Positions 1 to 9,367 are shown, numbered from the stretch's first letter. The stretch is 64,000 nucleotides of DNA from CBDBLK01 sp965243145 (GCA_965243145.1 CBDEUB010000002.1:2480001-2544000), one strand, 5' to 3'. The notes: generated by a model not told the origin, from the letters alone. Numbers and translations: made by a program.

Positions 1-1
1 T

Positions 2-1009
2 GCCGCCCTGGCGAGGCGCAGAGGATTGGCCTTGGTTCCGGCCAAAGTCAGTTTTCAGTTTCCCGATGTGGTGGAAAAAGAAATCAACTTCGACGAGTTT
101 GATGTCTCCCTCGACAAGCGCTTTGAAGATTGGCCCAAGGAACCAGAATTGGTCACCGAGCGCATCCTCGGTTATCCCACCCCCTTTAGTGTGCAGTCCG
201 CTCCCCATTTGAGGATTGGCCATTTTGGCGCAAATTATTTTGCTCTCAGCAGAATGCGCATGGTTTTGGAAAATGCGGTCAATCCGGCCATAGACCTGGA
301 TTATCGCTATGATCGGGGATTCATTTTAGGTTACGCTGTCAATATCGTAGGCCAGGCCCCTTCCCGCAACCGCCGCTCTCGCGGGCATCGATCCGCTCTG
401 GGAGTGGCCTTCAAAACCATCGAGCGCAGGGGCCTTTCCAACCGCATAGATTTGTTTGGCAATGAAATGTTGAGGATCACCGCCGAAGCGGAAAATTACC
501 GTTCCCTGCGCCGGGGGCTGGGTTATTCGCGCGGCCGTGGCCACGGTTTTGACCTGGGTTGGGAACATTCCTATAGCACTGGGTATTCCACCACCACACT
601 GGGGGCCTCTTGGCTGGACATAGAGGACATCGAGTTTCAATTGGAGGAGGGGAGCAGTGCCCCTCTTAGGCAAGAACAATCGGTGAACCTGGGGCTGGCC
701 CACTCCCGCGACTTGGGGTTGATGGATTACACTTTGGCCATGGATTACCACAACTTGCTCGAATCCAAGGATTTTTCTTTCAACCAAATGCATTTCGGGG
801 CGCGCTTGCGCTTTCCCCTGGTGGCCCTCTATGCTGGCCACAACGCCGGTTATGTTTCCGTCGGCATGGGCCTAAACCTCTTTTATTTCGATCTCAAATT
901 CGGTTTGTACGGACTCGAATTGGGGCGCAAGTACCGAGAGTACAAAGAAAAGCGCATGCTCTTTTCCGTGGAGTTGGCCAAAGTTTCCCTCGACCAGATC
1001 GGTTTTTGA
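2..1009 (+). CDS. Outer-membrane beta-barrel-like protein, 5' end cut by window
   Basis: The frame is open from the first bases of the window, so the true start lies upstream. The visible part is about 335 residues. It is rich in short alternating hydrophobic/aromatic stretches with many Gly, Tyr and Phe residues and ends in IGF, a terminal aromatic residue typical of outer-membrane barrels. No family is recognised by eye. It converges with coaD with only 13 bases between the two stop codons. A TTG at position 26 is possible as a start, but no signal peptide follows it, which favours a truncated view of a longer gene. The barrel assignment is inferred from composition only. Confidence 0.6.
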   Translation, partial: AALARRRGLALVPAKVSFQFPDVVEKEINFDEFDVSLDKRFEDWPKEPELVTERILGYPTPFSVQSAPHLRIGHFGANYFALSRMRMVLENAVNPAIDLDYRYDRGFILGYAVNIVGQAPSRNRRSRGHRSALGVAFKTIERRGLSNRIDLFGNEMLRITAEAENYRSLRRGLGYSRGRGHGFDLGWEHSYSTGYSTTTLGASWLDIEDIEFQLEEGSSAPLRQEQSVNLGLAHSRDLGLMDYTLAMDYHNLLESKDFSFNQMHFGARLRFPLVALYAGHNAGYVSVGMGLNLFYFDLKFGLYGLELGRKYREYKEKRMLFSVELAKVSLDQIGF

Positions 1010-1022
1010 TGGTGGATAGTGT

Positions 1023-1538
1023 TCAGTTCTTCAACGCCAAAATGTGCCGGTTGATGGCCGGAGGAACAAAGGGGGAAACATCGCCTTGGTGTTTGGCAAT
1101 TTCTTTGACTAGCGAGGAACTGATAAAATAGTGATCCCCGCTGGTGGCCAAAAAGACGGTTTCGAGTTCCGGGTTGAGGGCCTTGTTCATCGCCGCCATT
1201 TGAAACTCGATTTCAAAATCGCCGGTGGGCCTAAGTCCGCGCACCAGGTGTTTTACCCCGTGTTTTTTGGCGTAGTCCACGATCAACCCCTCCCAGGAAT
1301 CCACCTTGACACGGGATGTGTCGTCTGGGTTTTGGGCGGCCATTTCGCTGATCATTTGGCCTATCATGGTGGCCCTTTGGGGGATGGAAAAAAGGGCGTT
1401 TTTGCTGGGGGAGACGGCGATCAAAACGGTGACATGGCGAAAAATTCCCAGTGCCTTGTCTAGAATGTCGGCGTGTCCGTTGGTAAAGGGATCAAAAGTT
1501 CCCGTATAAATGGCAGTGCTCTTGTCTCGATTTTTCAT
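1023..1538 (-). CDS. coaD: Phosphopantetheine adenylyltransferase
   Basis: CoaD transfers AMP from ATP to 4'-phosphopantetheine, the penultimate step of coenzyme A synthesis, in the cytoplasm. The 171-residue length is normal for the family. The nucleotidyltransferase signature TGTFDPFTNGH lies near residue 12, the substrate-binding LVRGLR is mid-protein, and the ISSSLVKEIA segment carries the second ATP-binding motif. Its ATG overlaps the end of rsmD by 4 bases, so the two are translationally coupled; rsmD-coaD is a common pair in bacteria. Nothing odd is seen. Confidence 0.96.
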   Translation of the reverse strand: MKNRDKSTAIYTGTFDPFTNGHADILDKALGIFRHVTVLIAVSPSKNALFSIPQRATMIGQMISEMAAQNPDDTSRVKVDSWEGLIVDYAKKHGVKHLVRGLRPTGDFEIEFQMAAMNKALNPELETVFLATSGDHYFISSSLVKEIAKHQGDVSPFVPPAINRHILALKN

Positions 1539-2143
1539 TTTAACTCCAGTTTAGTCGAGTTTGCACCAAAAAGAAAAAGCGCCAGGGAGCGGTCGCCCTG
1601 GCAAAAAAGGCGCGCTGGCCGGCCAAAAGGACAATCTCCCAATTGGCGGTCAAATTCCAGGATGAACTGGCCACAGAACCAGTCCCCTGTAAAAATATGG
1701 CCGCAAACTTCATGGTAGAGCTGTTTTTTATCGTAGGGAGGGTCGAAGAAGAAGACGGCATTTTGCCGCTCGCTCAAGTCGAAGGAAAGGTAGGTTTTTT
1801 TGAGCTTGTTCAAATATTGGGGCAGTTTGCGTTTTTTGATCAAGATAGGGCGTTGGGAACTCTCCTCGGGAAAGCGCTTTTGCAAGGTTTCCGTGTTAGA
1901 TTTTAGGCAAGTCAAGGCCTGGGGTGAAGAGTCCACCAAATGGACTTTGGCGGCCCCCCGCGACCAGGCCTCCAGGCCTAAGGCCCCGGAACCGGCGCAT
2001 AAATCAAAGACTGTGCGGCCCTGCCAGTTTTGTTGGAAGTCGAACAAGCGCCGTTTGAGCAGCACGGCGGTGGGGCGAACAGTTGGTTTGGGGAGTGTTA
2101 AAATTTGCCCTTTGGCCACTCCCCCCAGCAGTTTTAATGGCAT
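1535..2143 (-). CDS. rsmD: 16S rRNA (guanine966-N2)-methyltransferase
   Basis: RsmD methylates G966 of 16S rRNA during 30S assembly, using S-adenosylmethionine. The 202-residue protein starts with the typical LLGGVAKGQ segment, has the SAM-binding VFDLCAGSGALGLEAWSRGA (about residue 44) and the catalytic FFDPPYD motif (about residue 133). It is first of a two-gene unit with coaD, overlapping it by 4 bases. The hypothetical gene at 2164-2658 lies 20 bases upstream on the same strand and may be co-transcribed. Confidence 0.93.
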   Translation of the reverse strand: MPLKLLGGVAKGQILTLPKPTVRPTAVLLKRRLFDFQQNWQGRTVFDLCAGSGALGLEAWSRGAAKVHLVDSSPQALTCLKSNTETLQKRFPEESSQRPILIKKRKLPQYLNKLKKTYLSFDLSERQNAVFFFDPPYDKKQLYHEVCGHIFTGDWFCGQFILEFDRQLGDCPFGRPARLFCQGDRSLALFLFGANSTKLELK

Positions 2144-2163
2144 GGTGGAGATACTTTAGTGCT

Positions 2164-2658
2164 TTAAGCTGCTTTTGCCACGCCTTTTTTCTCATTGTGG
2201 GGAATGGCAAAACTCACTCCCGCCTCCAAACTGATGGAGCAATTTTCTTCATTAATGTTCAGTTGCACGCCGTTTAAATTGATGGAGAGTGTTTGGCCAG
2301 GGCGCACAGTGAGTTGAACCCGTTTTTTGCCGATGGGAAAAGACATTTCAAAATCTGCGTCTTTTCCTTGTGCGTTGGTCTGGGCCTGGAGCACATTTTG
2401 AGGAACTTGGGCCTGGGCAGAATGGTCGGCCGTTTTCGCTTTTTCTTTTTCTGCCTCTCTCATCAAAATGTCTTTCAAACTCTCTCGGCCATCATCTTCT
2501 TGAAGTTCCCGATCGTTTTGCATAGATTTGGAATTTTCGAGAGAGGCCAATTCCTGCTCGTCGGAAAAATCATTTTCCAGATTTTCAATTTCTTCCATAA
2601 TCCCTTGAAGCTCGGCATTGTCGATGGACTGGTGAGAATCTTCTCTTTCGCTAAACAC
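2164..2658 (-). CDS. Acidic hypothetical protein with C-terminal beta-rich segment
   Basis: This 164-residue protein is not recognised. The first about 90 residues are acidic and Glu/Asp/Ser rich, probably disordered or coiled. The last about 65 look like a small beta domain (FEMSFPIGKKRVQLTVRPGQ and following). The GTG start at 2658 is supported by a GGGAGGGG ribosome-binding sequence just upstream. There is no signal peptide or membrane segment, so it is probably cytoplasmic. It precedes rsmD-coaD in the same direction with a 20-base gap, but no functional link can be drawn. Confidence 0.6.
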   Translation of the reverse strand: MFSEREDSHQSIDNAELQGIMEEIENLENDFSDEQELASLENSKSMQNDRELQEDDGRESLKDILMREAEKEKAKTADHSAQAQVPQNVLQAQTNAQGKDADFEMSFPIGKKRVQLTVRPGQTLSINLNGVQLNINEENCSISLEAGVSFAIPHNEKKGVAKAA

Positions 2659-2884
2659 AATCCCCTCCCGTGAAAAACTATGAATTATTTATTTATCGGC
2701 AGCGCAAGGGCAGAGCTTTAGCGGTGGGCCTATCGTCAAAAAAGTGGCCTCGTAGGTCTTTCTTACAACTTAAATGTAAAAATTTTTCGGGCCTTACGGG
2801 CCAGATTTTGAATGACAAGAGGGGAATTTGTGGGGTAAAAATTTCTTCTCGGCAGTTAAAATTTCGCAAGCTCCTAAAGGCATT

Positions 2885-5722
2885 ATGCTACCGAAAAAGA
2901 AACCTTTTCTCGCCAGTTCGTGGCTGTTGGGCCAGGGTGCCGGCCACTTGTTGCCCCATCGTGGCCAGTCTCCACAACGGGCCACCCCCGTGGCCCATTT
3001 GCCGTCCAACGCCTTTTTGATGGGGAAGTTTTTGATTCCCGGTTGGAAGGGGGAATCCCTCTTTTCCAGGCCCGCCAATGTGATCAAAAAGGCCCAGGAA
3101 GAACTGTGGAAAGATGCCCTTTTTCAATTTGGCAAACTGGACAACCTCAATTCTTCTCTCAAACGGGCCATCCACAACGAATATCTCGATATTGCCAAAA
3201 CTTTCCAATTTTCCCAAGAGTTGAGTTCGTTCAACGAATTTTGGAAGCATTTTAGTGGCCCAAATGGCCCCCGTGATCGCCACCTCAAAAAATTTGCCGA
3301 GATTTACACCTTTAGGGCCGCCACCGTGTACCTCTACAGACTCATGTTTGTCGCCAATTTGTCCGATGCTCTGTCGCTTCCCTTCGGCGAGAGGGATTTG
3401 CGTTCGCCCCACTCTCTGTTGGCGCGCCTCTTTAAGGCCGGCAGTTCCAGGGAACTCAAGTGCAAATCGCTCAAACAGAATCGTTACAGTTGGTACCGTC
3501 CTGGCCCTTCTCTGGCCTCCAGGATCAAAACCCTGGGCAAGAATTTTAAGTATTTGAGCATTGGCCAGTTGATGAAGTTATCGACTTATCGGGGCCTGGA
3601 TAAAACTTGCCAACGGTTTGATTTTTCCGATCGCCAATATTCCCACGCCCTTTCCCACCGGGGGTTTGGGCTTTTTGTAGACCGCCTTTTGACCACTTTT
3701 CCACTGTGGCCACACAATAAAATGGACGCCCATCCGGTGCCGGGTAAAACCCCGTTTCCCCAGGTGATCAATGTCAAATTTGTCGGCGACCGGATCGACA
3801 GCACTTCCCACGGGTTTTGGTTGGCCCAAGAATACAGCGCTCAGGCCCCCGGGGGGCCAATTCTGTGCCCCGATTTTTTGGGGGAAGGCCCAGCTTCAAA
3901 TTCCTTTGTCAAAATCTGCCACGAGTTGCAACTGCTTTCCTTTTTGGTCAAGCTGGGGAACCTGCGCGGTTATCCGATCAAGGATTTCTTGTGCCGGATC
4001 ATGGAAAACAAATACCGTCTTCCCAGCACCGATGAAGGCCAACAAATTCCCCTTTTTGACAGCAACTCGGACGCCAAGTCTCATGTATACGCCCGCATTG
4101 TGCTGACTTTGATCAATCTGCCCGCTAAAAATCCGCACCACTATTTGGTGCATAAAATCCAGGAACAAGGGGCGGCGCTCTCTCCCTGTGGCCACCTCTA
4201 TGTCTTGACCAATCAGAAGTTGTTTGTTCCCTCGCAGGCGCAAAAAGTGCAACAACTCTTAAAACATTTTGAAATGGAGGCCTTTTTCGATTTGTCACGC
4301 CTCAGGGGCAAGGGGGAAGTGGCCAATTTCGTCTACATCCTCAAAAAGCGCACTTCGACTGGGCCATTTGCCGAGGCAAATGAATCGGCCCCTTTGATGC
4401 CGGCCCGCCTGGCCAAAACCCAACAGGAACCGTGCTTTAATTTTCGCTATATTGGAGAACTCCACCGCTTTGGCAAGTTTGAGTCTCTGGTCACCGCTTT
4501 GCACTCCTTTTTCAAAGAAAAGTGCCAGCAGCACACCTCCCTTTACAGCAAATCCATCGACGATAACCTCAGCTTTGAATTTCACCAAGATGCCATTATC
4601 GAGGGCAAGTTGCTCAGTTCCGCCAGTCAGGACGGGCACAATATTACCCACCCCAATTTTTTTAAAAAATTGACTCAAAATTGTATTCCCTTTGACCACT
4701 TTTTCAGCATTGAAAATATCGACGGTGAAGGGAACGGCAGGGGCCTGCCCGGCGATTTTTTGGGTATTCACTTAAAGCGGGAAAACCTGTTTTCCTATGT
4801 TCTCATCGCCGATTACCGCGATCCCAAATTCGTGCGTTTGGAAATTGCACCTTTCAAGGCGTACAAGGGCAAGCGCGAGCAGTACGGAACCGCTTTTTTC
4901 CAATATTTTGGCCTGTATGAAAAACTCCCCTCGGCCAATATCAATTTATTCCGGGAGTTTTTCCGCAGCGATTTGGGAGTCCAGGTGATTCAACTCTCTT
5001 TGAACGGGGGGCCGACTAAGATCAAATCTAAACTTAAGGCCCTTCTCATCCCCGGTTTTTTTGCCAAGCGGGACAATGTTGCACCGGAATTTCAGGAACA
5101 ACTCGAAATTTTTAAACTCTCCGATGTCGAAATTTTGGCCCTGCATCCCGATCGCGTCCGCCAGCAAACCCGCGAGGGAATGGCAATTTTGGAAAAGCAC
5201 GGATGGGACACTCCCTGGATGAGTCTGGGACTGATCGGCCACTTCAAGTTTAACTTGCTCAAAATTATGGAGCGGCTGCGGGGGGAGACGAAGGAGATCG
5301 ACTACTCCAATCCCTTGATTTTAAATCCCCTCCTGCGGCTTGAAGGCCATCCCCTGCTCCAGAGTTCCGATGTCTTCGTCCAGTGCCTGACGGGAAACCA
5401 GAAAGATTACCAGCGCCCGCTGGTTTTGACCAAATACAAAGAGGGCGGAGAGCACGATTGCTTGCAACTCTACTGTGAAGAAAAGGCGGTGGTCGAATTT
5501 TACTCCGACTTGCAATTTTTAAAGTTTGTGGACTTTCTCCTGCACTCGGTGAAGGGCCGGTCCATCGGCCGCATTCTGCAAGACCTGCAAGTTCCCCAGT
5601 TGAGTCAACTCAAAAGCGTCCTTGGCCAATTCGAGCTGGTCGAAGAGGTCTGCCACCAGGGCCTCAGCGAGGCCTGTGCCTTTATTCAAAAGTTTTTCAA
5701 CAAGGTGTTGCTCAAATCTTGA
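2885..5722 (+). CDS. Large uncharacterised protein, remote similarity to DNA methyltransferase-like folds
   Basis: This is a long intact gene (945 residues from the ATG at 2885; a TTG at 2828 would add 19). No family is recognised with confidence. Around residues 430-500 (numbering from ATG), the GHLYVLTNQKLF segment followed by FFDLSRLRGKGEVANFVYIL resembles the late core of N6-adenine methyltransferases, where a strand is followed by a partner-recognition strand. No canonical NPPY or FxGxG motif was found, so it may be a degenerate methylase relative or only look alike. It has no signal peptide. Codon use and GGCC richness match the surroundings, arguing for long residence. Confidence 0.6.
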   Translation: MLPKKKPFLASSWLLGQGAGHLLPHRGQSPQRATPVAHLPSNAFLMGKFLIPGWKGESLFSRPANVIKKAQEELWKDALFQFGKLDNLNSSLKRAIHNEYLDIAKTFQFSQELSSFNEFWKHFSGPNGPRDRHLKKFAEIYTFRAATVYLYRLMFVANLSDALSLPFGERDLRSPHSLLARLFKAGSSRELKCKSLKQNRYSWYRPGPSLASRIKTLGKNFKYLSIGQLMKLSTYRGLDKTCQRFDFSDRQYSHALSHRGFGLFVDRLLTTFPLWPHNKMDAHPVPGKTPFPQVINVKFVGDRIDSTSHGFWLAQEYSAQAPGGPILCPDFLGEGPASNSFVKICHELQLLSFLVKLGNLRGYPIKDFLCRIMENKYRLPSTDEGQQIPLFDSNSDAKSHVYARIVLTLINLPAKNPHHYLVHKIQEQGAALSPCGHLYVLTNQKLFVPSQAQKVQQLLKHFEMEAFFDLSRLRGKGEVANFVYILKKRTSTGPFAEANESAPLMPARLAKTQQEPCFNFRYIGELHRFGKFESLVTALHSFFKEKCQQHTSLYSKSIDDNLSFEFHQDAIIEGKLLSSASQDGHNITHPNFFKKLTQNCIPFDHFFSIENIDGEGNGRGLPGDFLGIHLKRENLFSYVLIADYRDPKFVRLEIAPFKAYKGKREQYGTAFFQYFGLYEKLPSANINLFREFFRSDLGVQVIQLSLNGGPTKIKSKLKALLIPGFFAKRDNVAPEFQEQLEIFKLSDVEILALHPDRVRQQTREGMAILEKHGWDTPWMSLGLIGHFKFNLLKIMERLRGETKEIDYSNPLILNPLLRLEGHPLLQSSDVFVQCLTGNQKDYQRPLVLTKYKEGGEHDCLQLYCEEKAVVEFYSDLQFLKFVDFLLHSVKGRSIGRILQDLQVPQLSQLKSVLGQFELVEEVCHQGLSEACAFIQKFFNKVLLKS

Positions 5723-5850
5723 GGAGTGGCCCAGGGGGCCATTGTATGGTCTCGGGGGCATCGGGCCGTTGACGCTTCTTGGCGCAAAACTTGCGCTTGA
5801 CAAAAATGCCTCCAGCGAATACCTTGCCCAGTGTTGCGTTTTACAGGGAC

Positions 5851-5927
5851 GGTCCCGTAGCTCAGTTGGTTAGAGCATCTCCCTTTTAAGGAGAGGGTCC
5901 TGTGTTCGAGTCACAGCGGGATCACCA
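5851..5927 (+). tRNA. tRNA-Lys (anticodon TTT)
   Basis: A full cloverleaf can be folded. The acceptor stem GGTCCCG pairs with CGGGATC. The D arm has AGCTCAGTTGGTTAGAGC. The anticodon stem TCTCC/GGAGA encloses the loop CTTTTAA with TTT at 5885-5887, and the T arm has TTCGAGTC. The CCA end is encoded at 5925-5927. A repeat element separates it from tRNA-Glu. Confidence 0.97.
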
Positions 5928-5950
5928 CTTTTTGGTGTGGCCAACACGAG

Positions 5951-5980
5951 AGATGGCCTGAAGCGTGAGCACTTGCAGTT
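5951..5980 (+). repeat. Solo right end of the dispersed hairpin repeat
   Basis: The stretch GATGGCCTGAAGCGTGAGCA matches the right terminus of the six full repeat copies in this window. It sits just upstream of the full copy at 5987-6207, and its GTGAGCACTT is the exact complement of AAGTGCTCAC at that copy's left end. The two could therefore also fold on each other. Confidence 0.65.
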
Positions 5981-5986
5981 AGTGAG

Positions 5987-6207
5987 AATAAAAAACTATG
6001 ATAAAAGCAAGGTAAGTGCTCACAGTTTAGGTCAGATTGGGAGGAAGCGAGACGGAACGACTGAGGCGTGCTCAAAGCACGGCGCAGGGAGTGACGGTAA
6101 AGCTGACTCACACGGAGTCGCCAGGAAGGCGACGAGCGACGGCCGCCCCGATGGGCGGTGCCGAAGCAGGATGCGGAGGCAAGATGGCCCAAAATGTGAG
6201 CAGTTAC
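5987..6207 (+). repeat. Dispersed hairpin repeat, copy 1, between tRNA-Lys and tRNA-Glu
   Basis: This copy has the conserved leader (AATAAAAAACTATGATAAAA), the left end GTAAGTGCTCACAGTTTAGG, an internal hairpin around GTGCTCAAAGCAC, an optional GC-rich module at about 6112-6180, and the right end with GTGAGCAGTTAC. Left and right ends are complementary at 22 of 28 positions. It begins about 60 bases after tRNA-Lys and ends 4 bases before tRNA-Glu, so it would be part of any shared tRNA transcript. No open reading frame of its own is convincing. Confidence 0.85.
6112..6180 (+). repeat. Optional 69-nt GC-rich module inside repeat copy 1
   Basis: This module is shared with repeat copy 5, which has it twice. 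It contains the hairpins GTCGCC-AGGAA-GGCGAC and GCCGCCC-CGAT-GGGCGGT and ends GCAGGATGCGGAGGC. The second hairpin differs from that in copy 5 (ACTGCCC-CGAT-GGGCAGT) by changes on both arms that keep pairing. Confidence 0.75.
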
Positions 6208-6211
6208 ATAT

Positions 6212-6289
6212 GCTCCTATCGTCTAGCCTGGTCTAGGACACCGCCTTTTCACGGCGGTAACGGGGGTTCAAATCCCCCTAGGAGTACCA
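6212..6289 (+). tRNA. tRNA-Glu (anticodon TTC)
   Basis: The cloverleaf has acceptor stem GCTCCTA/TAGGAGT, anticodon stem CCGCC/GGCGG with loop TTTTCAC (anticodon TTC), T arm CGGGGGTTCAAATCCCCC and an encoded CCA at 6287-6289. A strong rho-independent terminator follows within 10 bases. Confidence 0.97.
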
Positions 6290-6295
6290 TCTTAT

Positions 6296-6321
6296 AACCC
6301 CCTGAAACCAGGGGGTTTTTT
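6296..6321 (+). terminator. Rho-independent terminator after tRNA-Glu
   Basis: CCCCCTG pairs with CAGGGGG around a 4-base loop and is followed by six T residues. It ends the tRNA transcription unit. Confidence 0.92.
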
Positions 6322-6389
6322 ATTTAATAGGTTTATTCACTCAAGTTTTTTCCTCTGGCCGCCGATAAGATTCTGCATAAGGGGGAAAT

Positions 6390-7982
6390 ATGATGAAACT
6401 GGCCAAAGTTATCTTTGCGGCGAGTTTGTTTTTCTCGCTTTCTTCTTGGGCACAGGTTTTTAGGTTGAATCGGCCTTTGGAGGTGCAGATTGCCACCGAA
6501 GACGAGTTTGCCAAGAAAATTCAACTGCGCCTGTTTTTGGACTTGGACACCCTCCACCCGATTTTGGAATGGGAGACCATTTCTCCCCAAGGCCCCGAGG
6601 GCCACCCCATCTTTATCGAGAGGGTTCCCGGGTTGGATCGCATCCGCCAGCTCGCCTATATGGCGCGCGAGGAATGGGAGTTTCTGTTGGCCAGAGAGAG
6701 CGATTATTTCGACAAAGTGGCGGTGAAAATTCATCAAGTGGCCAATGATGGTGAGAGGTTTTTTCGATACGCCCATGTTGATCGGGAAGTCTTTGGCCCC
6801 GAGTTGGGCCTTGTCGAGGATGTCAGCGATCTCTTGTGGCATTTGCTGGATTCGGACAGTAAAACACTGCGGGCCATTTCCGAGGAAGACTGGGGCATTT
6901 TGCAGGAGTTTTATCAGGACTTCAAAGACCAGATAGGAACGATGGTTAGGGAACAACTCAATTCTCCGGATTCCCCGGTGAGCATTTCCACGCTGGAGGG
7001 AATTTTAGATTCCCCCGACGGTTCGCCCGAGAAGGCCCAAGTTTTGCACCGAGCAGTGTTGGAGGAGAGGGCCGATATTGTCGAATTGCTGGCCAGGGAA
7101 GGAGTCGATGTCAACGCGAAAAATCGCTATGGAGAGACCCCGCTTCACATGGCGGCCAAAATCAATTCTCCCCAAGTGGTGGAAACCCTTTTGTCTCTGG
7201 GGGCCGATTTTGGACTTGCCGACGAACAGGGCAATTCCCCGCTGATGGTGGCCATTTATAGAGGCCATACGGAAGCGGCCGAACTGCTGATTTTGGTTTC
7301 CGATGTGGAGCAGACGGATGCCAAGGGCCGAAACGCCCTCCATGTGGCGGCGGATTACAATAGAATCGAACTCATTTCTCCGCTTCTCGCCCGGGGTGCC
7401 GATCCCGATGCTTTGCGCACCGATGGAGACTCTCGCATAGAAACCGCCCTGATGATTGCCATTCGCCGCGGCCACCGGCAATTTGCCGAGGCCCTCATCC
7501 CCCACAGCGATGTCAACACCATAGAATTTGTTGACAGAAAAACCAGCAAGACCGCCCTGTATTTGGCGGTGGAACAGGAGGAACTGAAACTGGCCAATCT
7601 GTTGTTGGAGAGCGAGGCAGACCCCAATCTTGTGTGCCATGTGGGCGGTTTTTTTTCCAGAGACAAGGAAACTCCGTTGGTGTTGGCGGCCCGCCAGGGC
7701 CAACTGGCATTAGTTTTGGCCTTGGCCCCCTTTAGCGATGTGGATACCGTGGAACTTTCGGAAAGCGGCGAGCGCATGGGCAAAACCGCTTTATTTTGGG
7801 CGGCGGAAAAGGGCCATTTAGAAATTGTGGATGTGCTGTTGGAACACGGAGCGGACACCACTGTCACTTACCGCGTCCGCACCGGATTTTTTAGATGGAC
7901 AAAGCTCACCCCCGCCGGTGTTGCCAGGAAAAATGGCCACTACGAAATCGCCCGGCGGATTGAGAGCGGGCAGGGAAAATAA
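6390..7982 (+). CDS. Secreted ankyrin-repeat protein (tandem paralogue 1)
   Basis: The 530-residue protein starts with a clear Sec signal peptide (MMKLAKVIFAASLFFSLSSW). A unique region of about 190 residues follows, then roughly eight ankyrin repeats from about residue 214 to the end; hallmarks are GETPLHMAAK, GRNALHVAAD and KTALFWAAEKGH. Ankyrin repeats bind other proteins, and export suggests a periplasmic or extracellular partner. The neighbour at 7998 is a shorter paralogue 15 bases downstream with the same plan and near-identical final repeats, so the two arose by tandem duplication and likely share an operon. The target cannot be inferred. Confidence 0.88.
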   Translation: MMKLAKVIFAASLFFSLSSWAQVFRLNRPLEVQIATEDEFAKKIQLRLFLDLDTLHPILEWETISPQGPEGHPIFIERVPGLDRIRQLAYMAREEWEFLLARESDYFDKVAVKIHQVANDGERFFRYAHVDREVFGPELGLVEDVSDLLWHLLDSDSKTLRAISEEDWGILQEFYQDFKDQIGTMVREQLNSPDSPVSISTLEGILDSPDGSPEKAQVLHRAVLEERADIVELLAREGVDVNAKNRYGETPLHMAAKINSPQVVETLLSLGADFGLADEQGNSPLMVAIYRGHTEAAELLILVSDVEQTDAKGRNALHVAADYNRIELISPLLARGADPDALRTDGDSRIETALMIAIRRGHRQFAEALIPHSDVNTIEFVDRKTSKTALYLAVEQEELKLANLLLESEADPNLVCHVGGFFSRDKETPLVLAARQGQLALVLALAPFSDVDTVELSESGERMGKTALFWAAEKGHLEIVDVLLEHGADTTVTYRVRTGFFRWTKLTPAGVARKNGHYEIARRIESGQGK

Positions 7983-7997
7983 GACGGGAGAAGTCTG

Positions 7998-9302
7998 ATG
8001 GCAAAACGGAAACTCTATTTTTTGGCCAACTTTGTTTGCACATTTTCCTGCTGGGCACAGCTTTATTCCATTGTGGCCCCGGTGGAAGTCGATTTTAACG
8101 AGCGGTTGGGAAGCGTTTTAGGGCCGCCCGAGGATCGGCGAAGTATTATGGTGGAGAGAGTGCCTGGCCGGGATCGTTCCCCGGGAAAAACGTCCGCCAG
8201 CGAGAGCATCCGTCTGGTCAAGATCGATCCCGAATACTTTGAGAAGGTGGCGATCAATATTCATTATTACGATGAAAATGGGGAGATTAGGTTCACCAAG
8301 ACGGCCCATGTCCACCGGGATTTATTTAACAATGCGGACTCGTTTGTCGAATTTTCCGAGACACCGCGCTACCTGTCCGATGAAATGATTGCCGCCTTCC
8401 TGTCGCCTCCTGAGGATTGCGCCGGTGAAATTTTCAATTACTCTGCTCTCGACCTGAGCGTCCTGGATGAAAAAGACGATGACAAAGACGGCGACAAATT
8501 GGCATTGCTGCAAGAGTTCTACAGCAAACAATTTTCTGGAGACGAACCGCTCGATTTGGAGTCCCTGCTGAGAACGCCCGAGGGCCAGGCCTTGCTGGTT
8601 CGGGTGGCCCATCGGGCGGTGTTTAAAGACCGCCCGGAGATCGTCAAATACCTGGTGGAAAAGGGTGTCGCCGTGGATGCTAAAAACGATAAGGGCCAAA
8701 CCCTTCTCTTCGCCGCCGCTGAAACAAAGAAGCTGGGGGCCTTGGGGGCGTTGGTGTCTTTGGGGGCCAATCCCGATCTCGCCGATGAACGGGGAAGGCC
8801 GCCCCTCGCCAATGCGATTAGCAAGGGAAATATTGAGGTAGCGGAAAAACTCATCCCCGTCGCCGATGTCAATCGGCCCGATGCCAGTGGGAGAAATGCC
8901 CTCCACATGGCCGCCGATTATGGCCATTCAGCAGGACTCATTCCGCGCCTCTTGCGGCGCGGTGCCGATCCCAATGTTTGGCGGACTGGAAGGCAACGGG
9001 AAACCGCCTTGATGATCGCTTTGCGCCGGGGCCATCTCGATGCCGCCAGGGCCTTGATCCCACACAGCAATGTCAACGCCGTGGAAAGGTCTTCCCCGAG
9101 AGGGCATTTGGGCAAAACTGCTCTCTTTTGGGCGGCGGAAAAGGGCCATGCTGAAATCGTCGATTCGTTGTTGGAGCATGGGGCCGATCCCGGAATTGCC
9201 TACCATGCGGGGATTTTTTTAAAGGAAAAAACCACTCCGGCGGAAATTGCCAGGAAAAATGGCCACCATGAAATTGCTGAGAAGTTAGATCGGATAAAAT
9301 AA
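7998..9302 (+). CDS. Secreted ankyrin-repeat protein (tandem paralogue 2)
   Basis: The 434-residue paralogue of the preceding gene has a hydrophobic signal sequence at residues 1-20, a shared N-terminal segment (for example IMVERVPGRDR versus IFIERVPGLDR) and ankyrin repeats from about residue 198. It lacks about two of the repeats of its neighbour. The closing repeats (KTALFWAAEKGHAEIVDSLL, then ARKNGHHEIAEKL) nearly match those of the first copy. An acidic Asp/Lys run (EKDDDKDGDK) sits before the repeats. Export is predicted; function is unknown. Confidence 0.88.
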   Translation: MAKRKLYFLANFVCTFSCWAQLYSIVAPVEVDFNERLGSVLGPPEDRRSIMVERVPGRDRSPGKTSASESIRLVKIDPEYFEKVAINIHYYDENGEIRFTKTAHVHRDLFNNADSFVEFSETPRYLSDEMIAAFLSPPEDCAGEIFNYSALDLSVLDEKDDDKDGDKLALLQEFYSKQFSGDEPLDLESLLRTPEGQALLVRVAHRAVFKDRPEIVKYLVEKGVAVDAKNDKGQTLLFAAAETKKLGALGALVSLGANPDLADERGRPPLANAISKGNIEVAEKLIPVADVNRPDASGRNALHMAADYGHSAGLIPRLLRRGADPNVWRTGRQRETALMIALRRGHLDAARALIPHSNVNAVERSSPRGHLGKTALFWAAEKGHAEIVDSLLEHGADPGIAYHAGIFLKEKTTPAEIARKNGHHEIAEKLDRIK

Positions 9303-9367
9303 GACAACGCAGATCAAATAAAAAAAGTGTGGCCAGTTTTGGTTTCGCCAGGCCATAATGGGCACTT

